DNA of 64,000 nucleotides from Desulfomonile tiedjei (GCA_016218715.1 JACRDG010000025.1:104576-168575); one strand, 5' to 3'. Positions 46,353 through 54,553 are shown, counted from the first letter of the stretch. Notes: a model not told the origin generated them from the letters alone. Program-made: numbers and translations.

Positions 46353-46565
46353 TCATTCTACGATGACGAGAACGTCACCTGTCTGGTAAGATTCCCCGAC
46401 CTTCGCGTTGATTGCCTTCACGGTTCCCGCTTCCGTGGCTACGACAGGGAGTTCCATCTTCATGGCCTCGATGATGATGACTTCCTGATCTTCCTCCACT
46501 CCTTGGCCCACTTCCACGTTCACAGCTAGCACTTTGCCGTTCATGGGCATGGTCAACTCCGCCAT
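46353..46565 (-). CDS. Biotin carboxyl carrier protein (biotin/lipoyl attachment domain)
   Basis: 70 residues, a stand-alone biotinyl domain. The biotin-accepting Lys is in EAMKMELPV; MNGKVLAVNVEVGQGVEEDQEV and GESYQTGDVLVIVE complete the flattened barrel. ATG 46565 follows GAGGAGGT; an extension to 46604 crosses that site and is rejected. It should carry carboxybiotin for MmdA (25.2 kb). The membrane decarboxylase subunit and biotin carboxylase are not in the window. A gap of 357 bases to the epimerase gene holds nothing supported. Confidence 0.9.
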   Translation of the reverse strand: MAELTMPMNGKVLAVNVEVGQGVEEDQEVIIIEAMKMELPVVATEAGTVKAINAKVGESYQTGDVLVIVE

Positions 46566-46922
46566 CTCTGTTACCTCCTCTAACGAATACAACGTGTTCA
46601 TCAAAGACGACCTGATCCGCTATCAACGTGACAACACTGCGGGATTGACGGAATCGGTCGATCCGAAAGCTCGTGGTTTTTCAGCCGGCGAGTGTCAAAG
46701 GACGATTTGGGGGCAGCGAGCCTCGGCTCCCGGGTCTACGCTCTCTGCTGTTGCGAACTGCCCGAAGAAAACGTGGTCTTGGCCGGATCAGAGCAGAGCA
46801 CTACCCACAAAAAAAGTTCGGTACAGACAGGCCTGACCGCACGAAGATCGGCGACATATCCCGAAAACCCCGTGCATGACGGGACTTGCCGTACCGTCGA
46901 CACTCTTGCCGGAAACCGAATC
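46566..46922. other. Intergenic region between biotin carrier and epimerase genes
   Basis: 357 bases, no supported gene. Short plus-strand frames across it lack ribosome sites. No repeat copy or hairpin was recognised. Confidence 0.4.
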
Positions 46923-47333
46923 CTAATGGGGATCCTTCATCGGCTGGACAAGTTCCATGAGAATCCCGTGAGTCGCCTTGGGATGCATGAAGGCGATGCT
47001 CATCCCATGAGCGCCAGGTCGGGGCGTCTCGTCGATCAGCTTGATCCCTTTTGCCTTGAGCTCTTCCACCGCCTGATGGATGTCGTCCACCTCGAAGGCG
47101 ATGTGATGAATCCCCTCGCCGTTCTTGTCCAGGTATTTCCGTATAGCGGAACTGCCGGACAGGTCCTGGAGGAGTTCTATCGAACTGTCCCCGACAGGGA
47201 TGAATCCGATTTTCATGCCTTGATAGTCTTCGGTATGGATCAGCTCCAGAGGCAGCCCCCCGGTGAAAAATGCCAGGGCTGCGTCCAGATCCTGAACTGC
47301 CACGCCGAGGTGGGCGATTCGCTTGATCTTCAT
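46923..47333 (-). CDS. mce: Methylmalonyl-CoA epimerase
   Basis: 136 residues of the VOC (glyoxalase-like) fold. It interconverts (R)- and (S)-methylmalonyl-CoA, linking the carboxyltransferase product to the mutase. Metal ligands: His in RIAHLGVAV, His in GIHHIAFEV and Glu in ILMELVQP. The closing SIAFMHPKATHG segment is typical of the family. ATG 47333 with GAAGG upstream is chosen; an extension to 47480 overlaps the FmdB gene and is Arg-rich nonsense. The FmdB gene ends 11 bases upstream on the same strand, so the two may be cotranscribed. Confidence 0.92.
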   Translation of the reverse strand: MKIKRIAHLGVAVQDLDAALAFFTGGLPLELIHTEDYQGMKIGFIPVGDSSIELLQDLSGSSAIRKYLDKNGEGIHHIAFEVDDIHQAVEELKAKGIKLIDETPRPGAHGMSIAFMHPKATHGILMELVQPMKDPH

Positions 47334-47343
47334 GGGTGCCTTC

Positions 47344-47655
47344 TCATTCGTCGCCGCAAGAGGTTCGCGCCGCACACGAGGAACTACAGTCCGAAGCTTT
47401 GCTTTCGGTCGAGCACGAAGAACTCTCGCCCGTCGATGCCTTGCACTCGGACTTCTTAGGCGCGTGAGTGCCGCTTCCACGACCGTAATCGGTTACATAC
47501 CAGCCGGTCCCCTTGAGCACGAAGGTGCTCTGGGAAATCAGACGGCGAGTCGCACCACCGCAGACGGTGCACAGGGCCACCGGGGCGTCGGAAAACTTCT
47601 GCCATTCTTCGAATTCCCTACCGCAGCTCTCGCAACGATATTCGTAGATGGGCAT
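47344..47655 (-). CDS. FmdB-family zinc ribbon protein
   Basis: 103 residues. The N-terminal zinc ribbon MPIYEYRCESCGREFEEWQ with CTVCGG is the classic FmdB/putative regulatory protein signature. The Cys/Ser-rich tail (SSSCSTESKASDCSSSCAARTSC) is common in this family. Originally linked to formamidase/amidase gene regulation; the real function is unclear. GGAGG precedes the ATG. It lies just upstream of the epimerase gene and is separated by 25 bases from the HExxH gene, suggesting one minus-strand operon from 48.3 to 46.9 kb. Confidence 0.88.
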   Translation of the reverse strand: MPIYEYRCESCGREFEEWQKFSDAPVALCTVCGGATRRLISQSTFVLKGTGWYVTDYGRGSGTHAPKKSECKASTGESSSCSTESKASDCSSSCAARTSCGDE

Positions 47656-47679
47656 GCGAAAAAACCTCCGTCCAAAAAG

Positions 47680-48207
47680 CTATCGATTGTTGGGACAATG
47701 GTTGAATGCATCGTCATAGTCCCGATATAGGCTCAGTATATGGGCCATGTTGGTCACGCCGGAGAAGATCTCTCCCGTTACCTGGTGGACGACTCGCTCC
47801 TCTCGGTCGCGGTCCGCCACCGTAGCAAAGAAATCGACTCCGAATCTTCGAAAGCGGACTATGTGGACGAGTTCATGCGTCAGAATGAACAGGCCGAGAG
47901 CCCACAAATCGTGTTCCGCGGACCGTAACAGGGCCAAGAGAATGTTCGGGTCCTGAAGCACGATGCCGTATCTGTGGTCTCTCACTCTTTCTGAGTCGCA
48001 TCTTGCCGGGTAGCGGATGACACTGGCAAAGACGTTGGTCTCGTGGAGGGTGCTGAGGCTTTCCTTCCGGGTGAAAACGCCGTACGGATTCCGTCGCCAC
48101 TCGCCGAGAGTGAGACCAAAGAAATCCTCTGTGAGCGCTTCGGCCAGCGAAGCTGCTCTCCCTAAGGTTACCAGATCGGACTTTGTGAAAAGTCCCGCCG
48201 CGCCCAT
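47680..48207 (-). CDS. HExxH metalloprotease-like protein
   Basis: 175 residues. The zinc-protease motif HELVHIVRF is near residue 110, followed by Glu residues in DREERVVHQVTGEIF about 25 residues later, as in minimal gluzincins. There is no signal peptide or membrane helix, so it is cytoplasmic. The family name is not known to me; protease activity is inferred only from the motif. The start ATG 48207 is 10 bases after a 29-residue ribosomal-type gene, without a strong ribosome site, implying coupled expression. The FmdB gene follows 24 bases later. Confidence 0.65.
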   Translation of the reverse strand: MGAAGLFTKSDLVTLGRAASLAEALTEDFFGLTLGEWRRNPYGVFTRKESLSTLHETNVFASVIRYPARCDSERVRDHRYGIVLQDPNILLALLRSAEHDLWALGLFILTHELVHIVRFRRFGVDFFATVADRDREERVVHQVTGEIFSGVTNMAHILSLYRDYDDAFNHCPNNR

Positions 48208-48217
48208 GAAGACCCGC

Positions 48218-48307
48218 TCACTTGTTCTTGTGACGTTGTTTCGCCCGGAGCTTCTTGTGCTTATGCTTGCGCATCTTCTTTCGACGTTTCTTTATTACGC
48301 TCCCCAT
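48218..48307 (-). CDS. bS22/AURKAIP1-COX24-type tiny basic ribosome protein
   Basis: 29 residues, beginning MGSVIKKRRKKMRKHKHKKL and ending RHKNK; 17 of them are Lys or Arg. This closely matches the small basic proteins with an AURKAIP1/COX24 domain, including mycobacterial ribosomal protein bS22, which also starts MGSVIKKRRK. GAGAGG lies at suitable spacing before ATG 48307. It probably binds 16S rRNA in the small subunit. It is the first gene of the unit leading into the HExxH, FmdB and epimerase genes. Confidence 0.8.
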   Translation of the reverse strand: MGSVIKKRRKKMRKHKHKKLRAKQRHKNK

Positions 48308-48749
48308 TCACACCTCTCAAGAATTTGTGAAGTATATACCTGTATCACGCCACCGAACCGGTGTCAAACACTCTCCCAAAAAAACTAGCGTCCGACGAAG
48401 TTTTCAGCGTCGTGAATCCTCCTCGGGGATCACGGACGGAACACCCGCGCCCACCGCGGGGCCTGTCGGGGATCGGGGCGGTTCATCGGTTCACCCGTCG
48501 TCCACACCGCCCAATTCTTTATCCGGTCCTCGATCTCCTCCGGGCAAGGCTCTTACTCTTGCCCCTACTGCATAGGTAATGCTTCGCAACGATTCGTCAA
48601 GAGGGCAAAACCGATTGGATCAGTCGTCTTTCCATAGGGCGCAGGGTACAGCGGCATATGCGTGAATCAATCCATCACGGGCGCCCAGGCTCAGCGGCAG
48701 GATCCGTAAGCCTGTTCCGGACTTTCTTCGGGATACGGGAGCAATTATC
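48308..48749. other. Divergent intergenic region before the Rrf2 gene
   Basis: About 440 bases between the tiny ribosome-protein gene (minus) and the Rrf2 promoter (plus). No gene is supported. No repeat family copy is recognised. Confidence 0.4.
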
Positions 48750-48778
48750 TTGACATGACCAGTAAACTTATTTATCAA
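48750..48778 (+). promoter_or_regulatory. Sigma-70 promoter of the Rrf2 regulator gene
   Basis: TTGACA (48750-48755), a 17-nt spacer, TATCAA (48773-48778). AATATGTAGAGATATT just downstream is an imperfect palindrome at the predicted transcript start and could be an autoregulatory site. Confidence 0.55.
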
Positions 48779-48829
48779 ATATGTAGAGATATTCTCCCTA
48801 GTCGAATCGTCTTTTCCGAGGAAGTTGAC

Positions 48830-49297
48830 ATGCGGATTACTACGACCAGCAGATACGGCGTGAGAGCCATGTTCGACGTGGCCTACCACGGGGGGGGACA
48901 GCCGACACAGATCAAGGACATATCCAGGCGCCAGAAGATCTCCCAGAGATATTTGGAACAAATCTTCAACAAACTCCTCAAAGCAGGGTTGCTCAGGAGC
49001 AGACGAGGCCCAAGGGGCGGGTACATGCTCTCCCGGGATCCCTCGGAGATTAGTGTCGGGGACATCATTAATGCTGCACAAGGCCCAATCGTCCCCGTAA
49101 AGTGCCTCTCCGGGCCCGAATGCAAGAAAAAAGAATGCGAGATTCATGACACGTGCATCACCAGGCACGTGTGGCGGGAAACCCAAAAGATGCTGGTCGA
49201 TTACTACGATTCCGTGTCGGTGGCCGACTTGTGTGCGCTCGCTCGACGTCAAGGAGTTTCGCGGGACCTGGAACATAAGTACATGTATTTCATCTGA
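48830..49297 (+). CDS. Rrf2-family transcriptional regulator with Fe-S-type cysteines
   Basis: 155 residues. The N-terminal winged helix starts MRITTTSRYGVRAMFDVAYH; KISQRYLEQIFNKLLKAGLLRSRRGPRGGY is the Rrf2 recognition region. A Cys set C-x5-C-x4-C-x5-C (KCLSGPECKKKECEIHDTC) stands where IscR-type members bind an iron-sulfur cluster, so sensing of Fe-S or redox state is likely. ATG 48830 with GAGGAAG is the family start; the open frame from 48755 includes the promoter. No isc/suf genes are adjacent, so its targets are elsewhere or itself. Confidence 0.88.
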   Translation: MRITTTSRYGVRAMFDVAYHGGGQPTQIKDISRRQKISQRYLEQIFNKLLKAGLLRSRRGPRGGYMLSRDPSEISVGDIINAAQGPIVPVKCLSGPECKKKECEIHDTCITRHVWRETQKMLVDYYDSVSVADLCALARRQGVSRDLEHKYMYFI

Positions 49298-49775
49298 TCC
49301 TGTGCGAGAGCCTCTTGCCTCTTTCCTTGGTTTGTGTTTTTCTCATGCACGCGGTGCCCTCTCCTGATAGACTCGGCCGGTCCGGAGACAAGGATGGCAG
49401 GAGTGGGAGCGTGGAGACTCCGGAACTGAGAAAGGGTGAGAGGTGCACCGGCAGACTCGGTGCTGTGGCGTGCTCGTGACGCTCGCGTACTGCGGACAAC
49501 TGGGGCGATGCCCGGCTTCGGTATTCGGGGAGCCTCATGCGCAGTGGCGTTGCCGGGGATCCGATCTCGTCGCAGGGAATTACGGTGAAGTCCTGTCTTG
49601 CACCTGCCGGATACTGCAGGCTCGACGCCTTGCGGACCCGAACCATCAGCTTGATTGCCACCTCTCTCTATGATGCCTGTCGTACACGCGCCGGGCCGTG
49701 TCTTCACCACGGTTCTCGTGCACCGCTTTAAGGGGAAAGCCGATTCTGCGGAGATTACGCTCTCAGGGGGCATCT
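49298..49775. other. Intergenic region after the Rrf2 gene
   Basis: 478 bases without a supported gene. Overlapping frames on both strands lack ribosome sites. The end supplies AGGGGG before ATG 49776. Confidence 0.4.
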
Positions 49776-51128
49776 ATGAAAGTCCGATCGCACAGGTGTG
49801 GGGCCGTTGTGGCGGCGGCGCTCTTGCTGCTCATCCAAAATGCGGTACTGACAGACCCATTGCACTGGTCCGCGTGTGCGGAAAGCCGCTCCCTGGGCGG
49901 CACCACGGCATCTCTTGCGGGATCTCCGGCCATGGGAGCCGGCCCCGGTCCGAGTGCGCGGAGGGTGACTCCGACGAACGCTCCGCGCGACGAAGCCGTT
50001 CAGCGGTTGGCGAAGGAATCTGACCTTGAGGATGCACCGAAGTCAGGAACCGACCGGAAGCGGGGAGGGGCGGATGCAAGTAAGGTTTGGCGAAGTGAAG
50101 ATCTGAGTCTTCTCGGGATTGGTATGGGCGTGGGAGACGTGGATGGAGACGGGCAGAACGAGATCGTGATCGCGGGACCCAGCAGCGTCTCCGTCTATCG
50201 CGTGAATCCGGATAAACTGAGTCTCATGGCCGAGTATTCCTCGGGAAGCATCGAGCTGAAAAGCATCGATGTGGCCAAAATCAGGAAACACGGTCCTGCC
50301 CGAATCTATGTAAGCGCACAGAATCGAGGCACTCTGGCGTCGTTGGTTCTCGAGTACGCGAATGGTGCACTCACACCGGTGATTCAGGATGTTCGCTACT
50401 TCCTGCGCGTTATAGACTATCCCACTCGCGGACCGGTGCTCCTTGCCCAGCAGAAGGGCATGAATCGGATGTATGATGGACCCATTTACCGGGTGGAGGA
50501 CAAAGGCAACGAACTGGCGGTCGGCGATCGGTTCGGCATTCCCCTCAAAATCCCGATTTTTGGTTTCGCTGTGGGTGATCTCGCCGGAAACCGCAAACCC
50601 CTCATTGCCGTGTACGACAAAAGTGACCACCTAAGGATCTACAACCCTCAAGGGAAGCGCCTGTACGTGTCGAAAGACTGGTACGGAGGGTCGGACGTCA
50701 TTCTGCGGTGGGGTGGGCCCGAGGAGCGCAAGCAAACGGCAATGCGCGACGATGCCGACTTGATCTACTTTCGCCCGCGGATCGCCTGTATCAGTGTCCC
50801 GGACAGCCCGGTCTCTCAGATCCTTGCCATTGCCCATTCTTCCAAGACCGGCCGCTACATGGGCCGTTCCAAGATGCTCGACGAGGGGAGAGTGGTCGGC
50901 CTCGTGTGGAACTCCGACGCGCTGGTGGAGCAATGGCGAACCCCGAACATCCAGGGGATGGTTACAGACTTCGCCATAGATTACCTGCCAGGAATGGCGA
51001 GTAAGCGACTGATCGTCCTCGAGCGGAAAAAGACCGACTGGCTGTCATTCTTGAGATCCGCGAGTCAGGTCAAGGCATACGACCTTGAAGCGATCATGCG
51101 CGAGCGCCCCCGCGCCACCGAGCAGTAA
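49776..51128 (+). CDS. Secreted FG-GAP/VCBS-type beta-propeller protein
   Basis: 450 residues. Signal peptide (CGAVVAAALLLLIQNAVLTDP). After a disordered Ala/Ser/Pro stretch, residues about 110-440 show a repeated propeller pattern. A calcium-type FG-GAP loop MGVGDVDGDGQNEIVIAG starts it; later blades are weaker (FGFAVGDLAGNRKPLIAVYD; VSQILAIAHSS). ATG 49776 follows AGGGGG at 6 nt; an extension to 49698 has no support. Probably a periplasmic or outer-membrane-associated scaffold; no partner is visible. A repeat half-core (copy F) lies downstream. Confidence 0.75.
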   Translation: MKVRSHRCGAVVAAALLLLIQNAVLTDPLHWSACAESRSLGGTTASLAGSPAMGAGPGPSARRVTPTNAPRDEAVQRLAKESDLEDAPKSGTDRKRGGADASKVWRSEDLSLLGIGMGVGDVDGDGQNEIVIAGPSSVSVYRVNPDKLSLMAEYSSGSIELKSIDVAKIRKHGPARIYVSAQNRGTLASLVLEYANGALTPVIQDVRYFLRVIDYPTRGPVLLAQQKGMNRMYDGPIYRVEDKGNELAVGDRFGIPLKIPIFGFAVGDLAGNRKPLIAVYDKSDHLRIYNPQGKRLYVSKDWYGGSDVILRWGGPEERKQTAMRDDADLIYFRPRIACISVPDSPVSQILAIAHSSKTGRYMGRSKMLDEGRVVGLVWNSDALVEQWRTPNIQGMVTDFAIDYLPGMASKRLIVLERKKTDWLSFLRSASQVKAYDLEAIMRERPRATEQ

Positions 51129-51279
51129 GGTTGTCCACCCATGCGAGTTGATCGCCGTGGACCAAGGCTGGAGTTGCGTGTCAGCGTATTTGCCAAACCG
51201 AGCACGAGGTACTTTGATGCGTGAATGCGGTCCCGTATTCGTAAGTTACGGATCTCGGTCGAGGATCTCTCCTTGCAGC

Positions 51280-51303
51280 GGCCGGCAAGATGCCGGCCCC
51301 ACT
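51280..51303 (+). repeat. Truncated MITE-like repeat (half core, copy F)
   Basis: GGCCGGCAAGATGCCGGCCCCACTGA matches the right half of the core hairpin. Flanking CGTATTTGCCAAACC at about 51187 and TTGCGAAACCGAGC at about 51340 look like eroded termini. The 51129-51382 gap has no other feature. Confidence 0.55.
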
Positions 51304-51382
51304 GACCAACCAGAGACACGGACCGGGGGGTAAGAACCTTAATTGCGAAACCGAGCACCAAGGGGACTGGGTAGACTCACCT

Positions 51383-52339
51383 TCACCGTCGATCGGACCC
51401 GCAGGAGAAAAAGGCCAGCTCGGTTTTCCCCACCTTGATGCGGTCACCGTCGAGGAGCGAGGTTCTCCAAGTCACGCGGTGGTTCACCGTAGTCACGGCT
51501 TCCGGAGATGCACATTGTAGTTCCATTGCGAAGCCGGCCTTGTGGATCACGAGGTGGATCGACTGGACAAGAGGGTCTCCGCCCAGCATCAGGTCGCAGG
51601 ACTGCGACGAACCGATCGATCGAGGCCGCGAATCCAGCAGGAACACTCGGCCTGACAGCGGGCCGGAGAGAACGGCAACCCGGCCGCTCGACACGATCCC
51701 CGTAGCCACTCCCGCCATGAAGCCCGCGACCCCTCCTTCGAGAGCGAATCCCGTGATACGGCTCCCCCACGGCGCCTCGATGGAGATGACTTGGAGCAGT
51801 TCTTGTATTGGATCGAAGAGCATGCCACCCATGATCCCTCCCACAAGAGCCCCGGACGTGGCGCCAAGAGACTTGGCCTTTCCTCCCCCGGCAACCCATA
51901 CCCCAACTCCTATCGAGAGGCCGATGAGCCCCCAAGTCAGACTCCGGGCCATGATCGCGGAGACCGCGCCTGCCGGATACCGGAAATCCGCCACGTGTCT
52001 TGCCGACGGGTTGACGTCCGTGAAGAGGATGTGACAAGGCCCCAGGAGGACGTAAGCGACGGCGAACGCGGGGCCGAACGCTGCTATGGCTCTGCAGAGC
52101 CGGTCAGGAAAGCGACCCCCCGATCCGGAGTCGACTGCTGCAAGAGCCGCGGCGATCGCGCCCATGACGGTGGGGAAGAAAAAAGCATTGGCCAGTCCCA
52201 CGCGGCCGGAGCACCCTCCTTCCTGGAAGAAAGGTTCCAGTGCTGCCCATCCGGCTGCGGCCCCGACTGCGCCGGCCAACGCGTACGCCACGGGGCTGGA
52301 CCGGAGAAGGGATCGAAATCTCCTGTGCAGGTCAGTCAT
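51383..52339 (-). CDS. Membrane protein with C-terminal FHA domain
   Basis: 318 residues. Residues 15-215 contain several hydrophobic, Gly/Ala-rich segments (VAYALAGAVGAAAGWAALEPF; SLTWGLIGLSIGVGVWVAGGG), suggesting multi-pass membrane or glycine-zipper structure. Residues about 220-318 are an FHA domain: GRVFLLDSRPRSIGSSQSCDLML with the R..G-S pattern, IHLVIHKAGFAM, NHRVTWRTSLLDGDRIKVG. FHA modules bind phospho-threonine, so a Ser/Thr-kinase-linked scaffold is inferred; no kinase is in the window. It starts divergently from the UPF0280 gene. Confidence 0.75.
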   Translation of the reverse strand: MTDLHRRFRSLLRSSPVAYALAGAVGAAAGWAALEPFFQEGGCSGRVGLANAFFFPTVMGAIAAALAAVDSGSGGRFPDRLCRAIAAFGPAFAVAYVLLGPCHILFTDVNPSARHVADFRYPAGAVSAIMARSLTWGLIGLSIGVGVWVAGGGKAKSLGATSGALVGGIMGGMLFDPIQELLQVISIEAPWGSRITGFALEGGVAGFMAGVATGIVSSGRVAVLSGPLSGRVFLLDSRPRSIGSSQSCDLMLGGDPLVQSIHLVIHKAGFAMELQCASPEAVTTVNHRVTWRTSLLDGDRIKVGKTELAFFSCGSDRR

Positions 52340-52575
52340 GGGAATCCTTTTTCACACAATCGCTCAAGCGATTTGCCTTCCAGCAGGGGGCTGGCGGTAC
52401 CGGCGACCGCTTCATCGCGTGTACTCGGCCTCGTGTCTTCCCCCGAGCGCCTCATAGTCATACCTCAGTTGCAGTTCCCGGACAATGGCTGTGATGCACA
52501 GCCACGTTCGCGGTTCACCGCCGGGGAGCAGTCCGTTGTCTGGCCCGGCTGGTGGGGCGGCCGAGAAATTATCGC

Positions 52576-52603
52576 TTGACATGGTCTCCGAGGGCGATGA
52601 ATA
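52576..52603 (+). promoter_or_regulatory. Sigma-70-like promoter of the UPF0280 operon
   Basis: TTGACA (52576-52581), a 16-nt spacer, TGAATA (52598-52603), about 60 bases before the predicted start codon. The remaining gap 52340-52575 holds no supported feature. Confidence 0.45.
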
Positions 52604-52669
52604 ATCCCCGTTAAGTGAGCCATAGAATTCGGAAAACAATCGAGCCTGAATTTGAGCACCGGGTCAGCC

Positions 52670-53428
52670 ATGACGTCTATCTACGACATCTACGAGCGGA
52701 AGAACTACCGTAACCGGATTCCCTTTTCCGGAGAGGTGAACTTTGAGATCGAGGTCCGAGAAACCAAGCTCCATGTACAGGCGGAAAGCGACCTGACCGC
52801 AAGGGCCAAAGACTCGGTCTTCCGATACCGGTACCAGATAGAGGAATACCTCCGGCAGCATCCGGCTTTTCGAGAGACCACGTCCCCGATCCAGATCTTC
52901 GCGGTGGCTCCCGAAATCGTCCGATACACGGATCTGGCGAGCCGGTTGACCGGGGTCGCACCGATGTCCTGCATCGGCGGAGCCATCGCCGATTTCGTCG
53001 GTCGGGATCTCGGCTCCGAGTCGACCAACCTCATCGTTTCGAGCGGAGGCGACACGTATATCAGGTGCTCGTTCCCGTTGGAGGTTCACCTGTACGCGGA
53101 GGGATCTCCTTTGCACGACAAGCTGGCCGTGGTATTGCCTGCCTTCAAGAAGCCATTGGGTATTTCCACCTACGTTCCGGGGCGAGGGGTTCACGCGGTC
53201 GTGGTACTGTCGAGATCCGCGTGTTGGGCATCGGCCTTTGCCAGAGACATCGGAGATCGGTTGCTCAAGGGGGATCGCCTGGGAGCGGTCCTGGACCGCG
53301 CCGCAAGCTACACCGACGTGGGCGGCGTAGTGCTCATCGCGGGGAGCACTGCGGTATTCGGAGGCGATATGATCCTGCGATCCGTCGACGGAGACTCCGG
53401 TGCAGGAAACGTCCGCGAGACCGAGTGA
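52670..53428 (+). CDS. UPF0280 family protein (ApbE-like fold)
   Basis: 252 residues. Conserved family pieces: YRNRIPFSGEVNFEIEVRET near the start, PMSCIGGAIADFVGRDL, IVSSGGDTYIR and a final GGDMI. UPF0280 proteins are related to the ApbE (FAD:protein FMN transferase) fold and are frequent in methanogens and sulfate reducers; their reaction is not established. ATG 52670 is chosen, though an in-frame TTG at 52652 is possible. Its stop overlaps the ATG of the phosphodiesterase gene, indicating coupling. Confidence 0.85.
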   Translation: MTSIYDIYERKNYRNRIPFSGEVNFEIEVRETKLHVQAESDLTARAKDSVFRYRYQIEEYLRQHPAFRETTSPIQIFAVAPEIVRYTDLASRLTGVAPMSCIGGAIADFVGRDLGSESTNLIVSSGGDTYIRCSFPLEVHLYAEGSPLHDKLAVVLPAFKKPLGISTYVPGRGVHAVVVLSRSACWASAFARDIGDRLLKGDRLGAVLDRAASYTDVGGVVLIAGSTAVFGGDMILRSVDGDSGAGNVRETE

Positions 53429-53919
53429 TGATAATCGGTGTGATGTCCGACACCCATTTGAGGTCGCCTGACCCTACACTCGAATTCATACTGGACGACC
53501 TGTTCAAGGATGCCGACATGATCCTTCACGCCGGGGACATCGTCGCTCGCAGCGTCCTGGAGCGTCTTCAGGAGAGCAGCGTGATCGCGGTCTGCGGCAA
53601 CATGGACGACTACGGGGTTGCAGATGCGATCCCGCAGGTAAGGGTCATTCCCGCGGCCGGCGTGCGCATCGGTTTGATACACGGTTGGGGTTCGAAGGAA
53701 GGATTGGAGGCGCGGATCGTTGCCCGGTTTGGTGCCGAGGTTCCGGACGTGATCGTCTACGGCCACTCGCACGCTCCCTTCTGGGGTAGAGTGAAGGGGG
53801 TGACCATGTTCAACCCGGGTGCGGCAAGTCGCAACCGCGACACTGGCCTCGGTACTGTAGGGATCCTGGAGATCCGGGACGGTAAAATTCACGGAAGCCA
53901 TCTCCCCTTAAAACGCTGA
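53428..53919 (+). CDS. YfcE/MJ0936-type metallophosphoesterase
   Basis: 163 residues, calcineurin-like phosphodiesterase. Metal motifs in order: GVMSDTHL (D-x-H), ILHAGDIV (GD), AVCGNMD (GN), LIHGWG (H) and VYGHSHAPF (GHxH). The close FNPGAASRNRD is family-typical. Such proteins hydrolyse phosphodiesters in vitro; the natural substrate is unknown. It overlaps the UPF0280 stop by one base (TGATG). The next gene (HIT) starts 109 bases later, past a GC-rich stretch with short inverted repeats, so the operon may continue. Confidence 0.9.
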   Translation: MIIGVMSDTHLRSPDPTLEFILDDLFKDADMILHAGDIVARSVLERLQESSVIAVCGNMDDYGVADAIPQVRVIPAAGVRIGLIHGWGSKEGLEARIVARFGAEVPDVIVYGHSHAPFWGRVKGVTMFNPGAASRNRDTGLGTVGILEIRDGKIHGSHLPLKR

Positions 53920-54028
53920 ACCACGCCGCGGCGAAAGTGATTCGGGGCCGGCAAGGGCCGGACGCCGCGCTACCGGCCTTGCAGGCCGTACGGGAGCACG
54001 GACTCCGCCGAAGCGTGACAAGGAGATC

Positions 54029-54553
54029 ATGGAAAGAATTTGGGCGCCTTGGCGGATAGACTACATCCTGCACAAGGAAAAGGAACCTGGCTGCATCTTC
54101 TGCACGAAGCCCGCGTCGGACGACGATGACAGGAACCTTATCGTTCACCGGGGTCGAGGGGCGTTTACCATGATGAACAAGTTCCCGTACAACAACGGGC
54201 ACTTGCTTGTCTCTCCCTTCAAACACGCGGCCGACATATGCGACCTGACTCCGGAAGAGAACGGTCTCGTGATCCAGGAGGTGTGCCGTGCCGTCCAAGT
54301 CCTGAAAGCGGTAATGCGCGCTGAAGGCTTCAACGTGGGGATTAACATGGGGGTTGTCGCCGGAGCCGGGATCGAGGAGCATCTGCACTATCACATCGTT
54401 CCGCGCTGGCACGGAGACACGAACCTGATGCCGGTCCTGGCGGACGTGCGGGTGATCCCCGAGCACCTGGTCAGCACCTTCCGAAAATTGCGGGATGGTT
54501 TCATGCACCTATTCCCTGAGACTGCAAACGAGGTGAAGGATGAGACTTATTAA
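54029..54553 (+). CDS. HIT family hydrolase/phosphorylase
   Basis: 174 residues. The start MERIWAPWRIDYIL and the HIT triad HLHYHIVPRW (H-x-H-x-H) define the branch similar to Ap4A phosphorylases/hydrolases. Cys-x2-Cys in CIFCTKP may bind zinc. It cleaves nucleoside-phosphate bonds, probably dinucleoside polyphosphates, in the cytoplasm. AAGGAG precedes the ATG. Its 3' end overlaps the start of the lapA-like gene by 14 bases, with the ribosome site of that gene (GAGGTGAAGG) inside this coding sequence. Confidence 0.9.
   Translation: MERIWAPWRIDYILHKEKEPGCIFCTKPASDDDDRNLIVHRGRGAFTMMNKFPYNNGHLLVSPFKHAADICDLTPEENGLVIQEVCRAVQVLKAVMRAEGFNVGINMGVVAGAGIEEHLHYHIVPRWHGDTNLMPVLADVRVIPEHLVSTFRKLRDGFMHLFPETANEVKDETY

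Noticed and set aside
49249..49773. Minus-strand frame of 174 residues
   Set aside because: It overlaps the Rrf2 3' end and the FG-GAP start, has Arg/Ser-rich composition and no ribosome site; a shadow frame.
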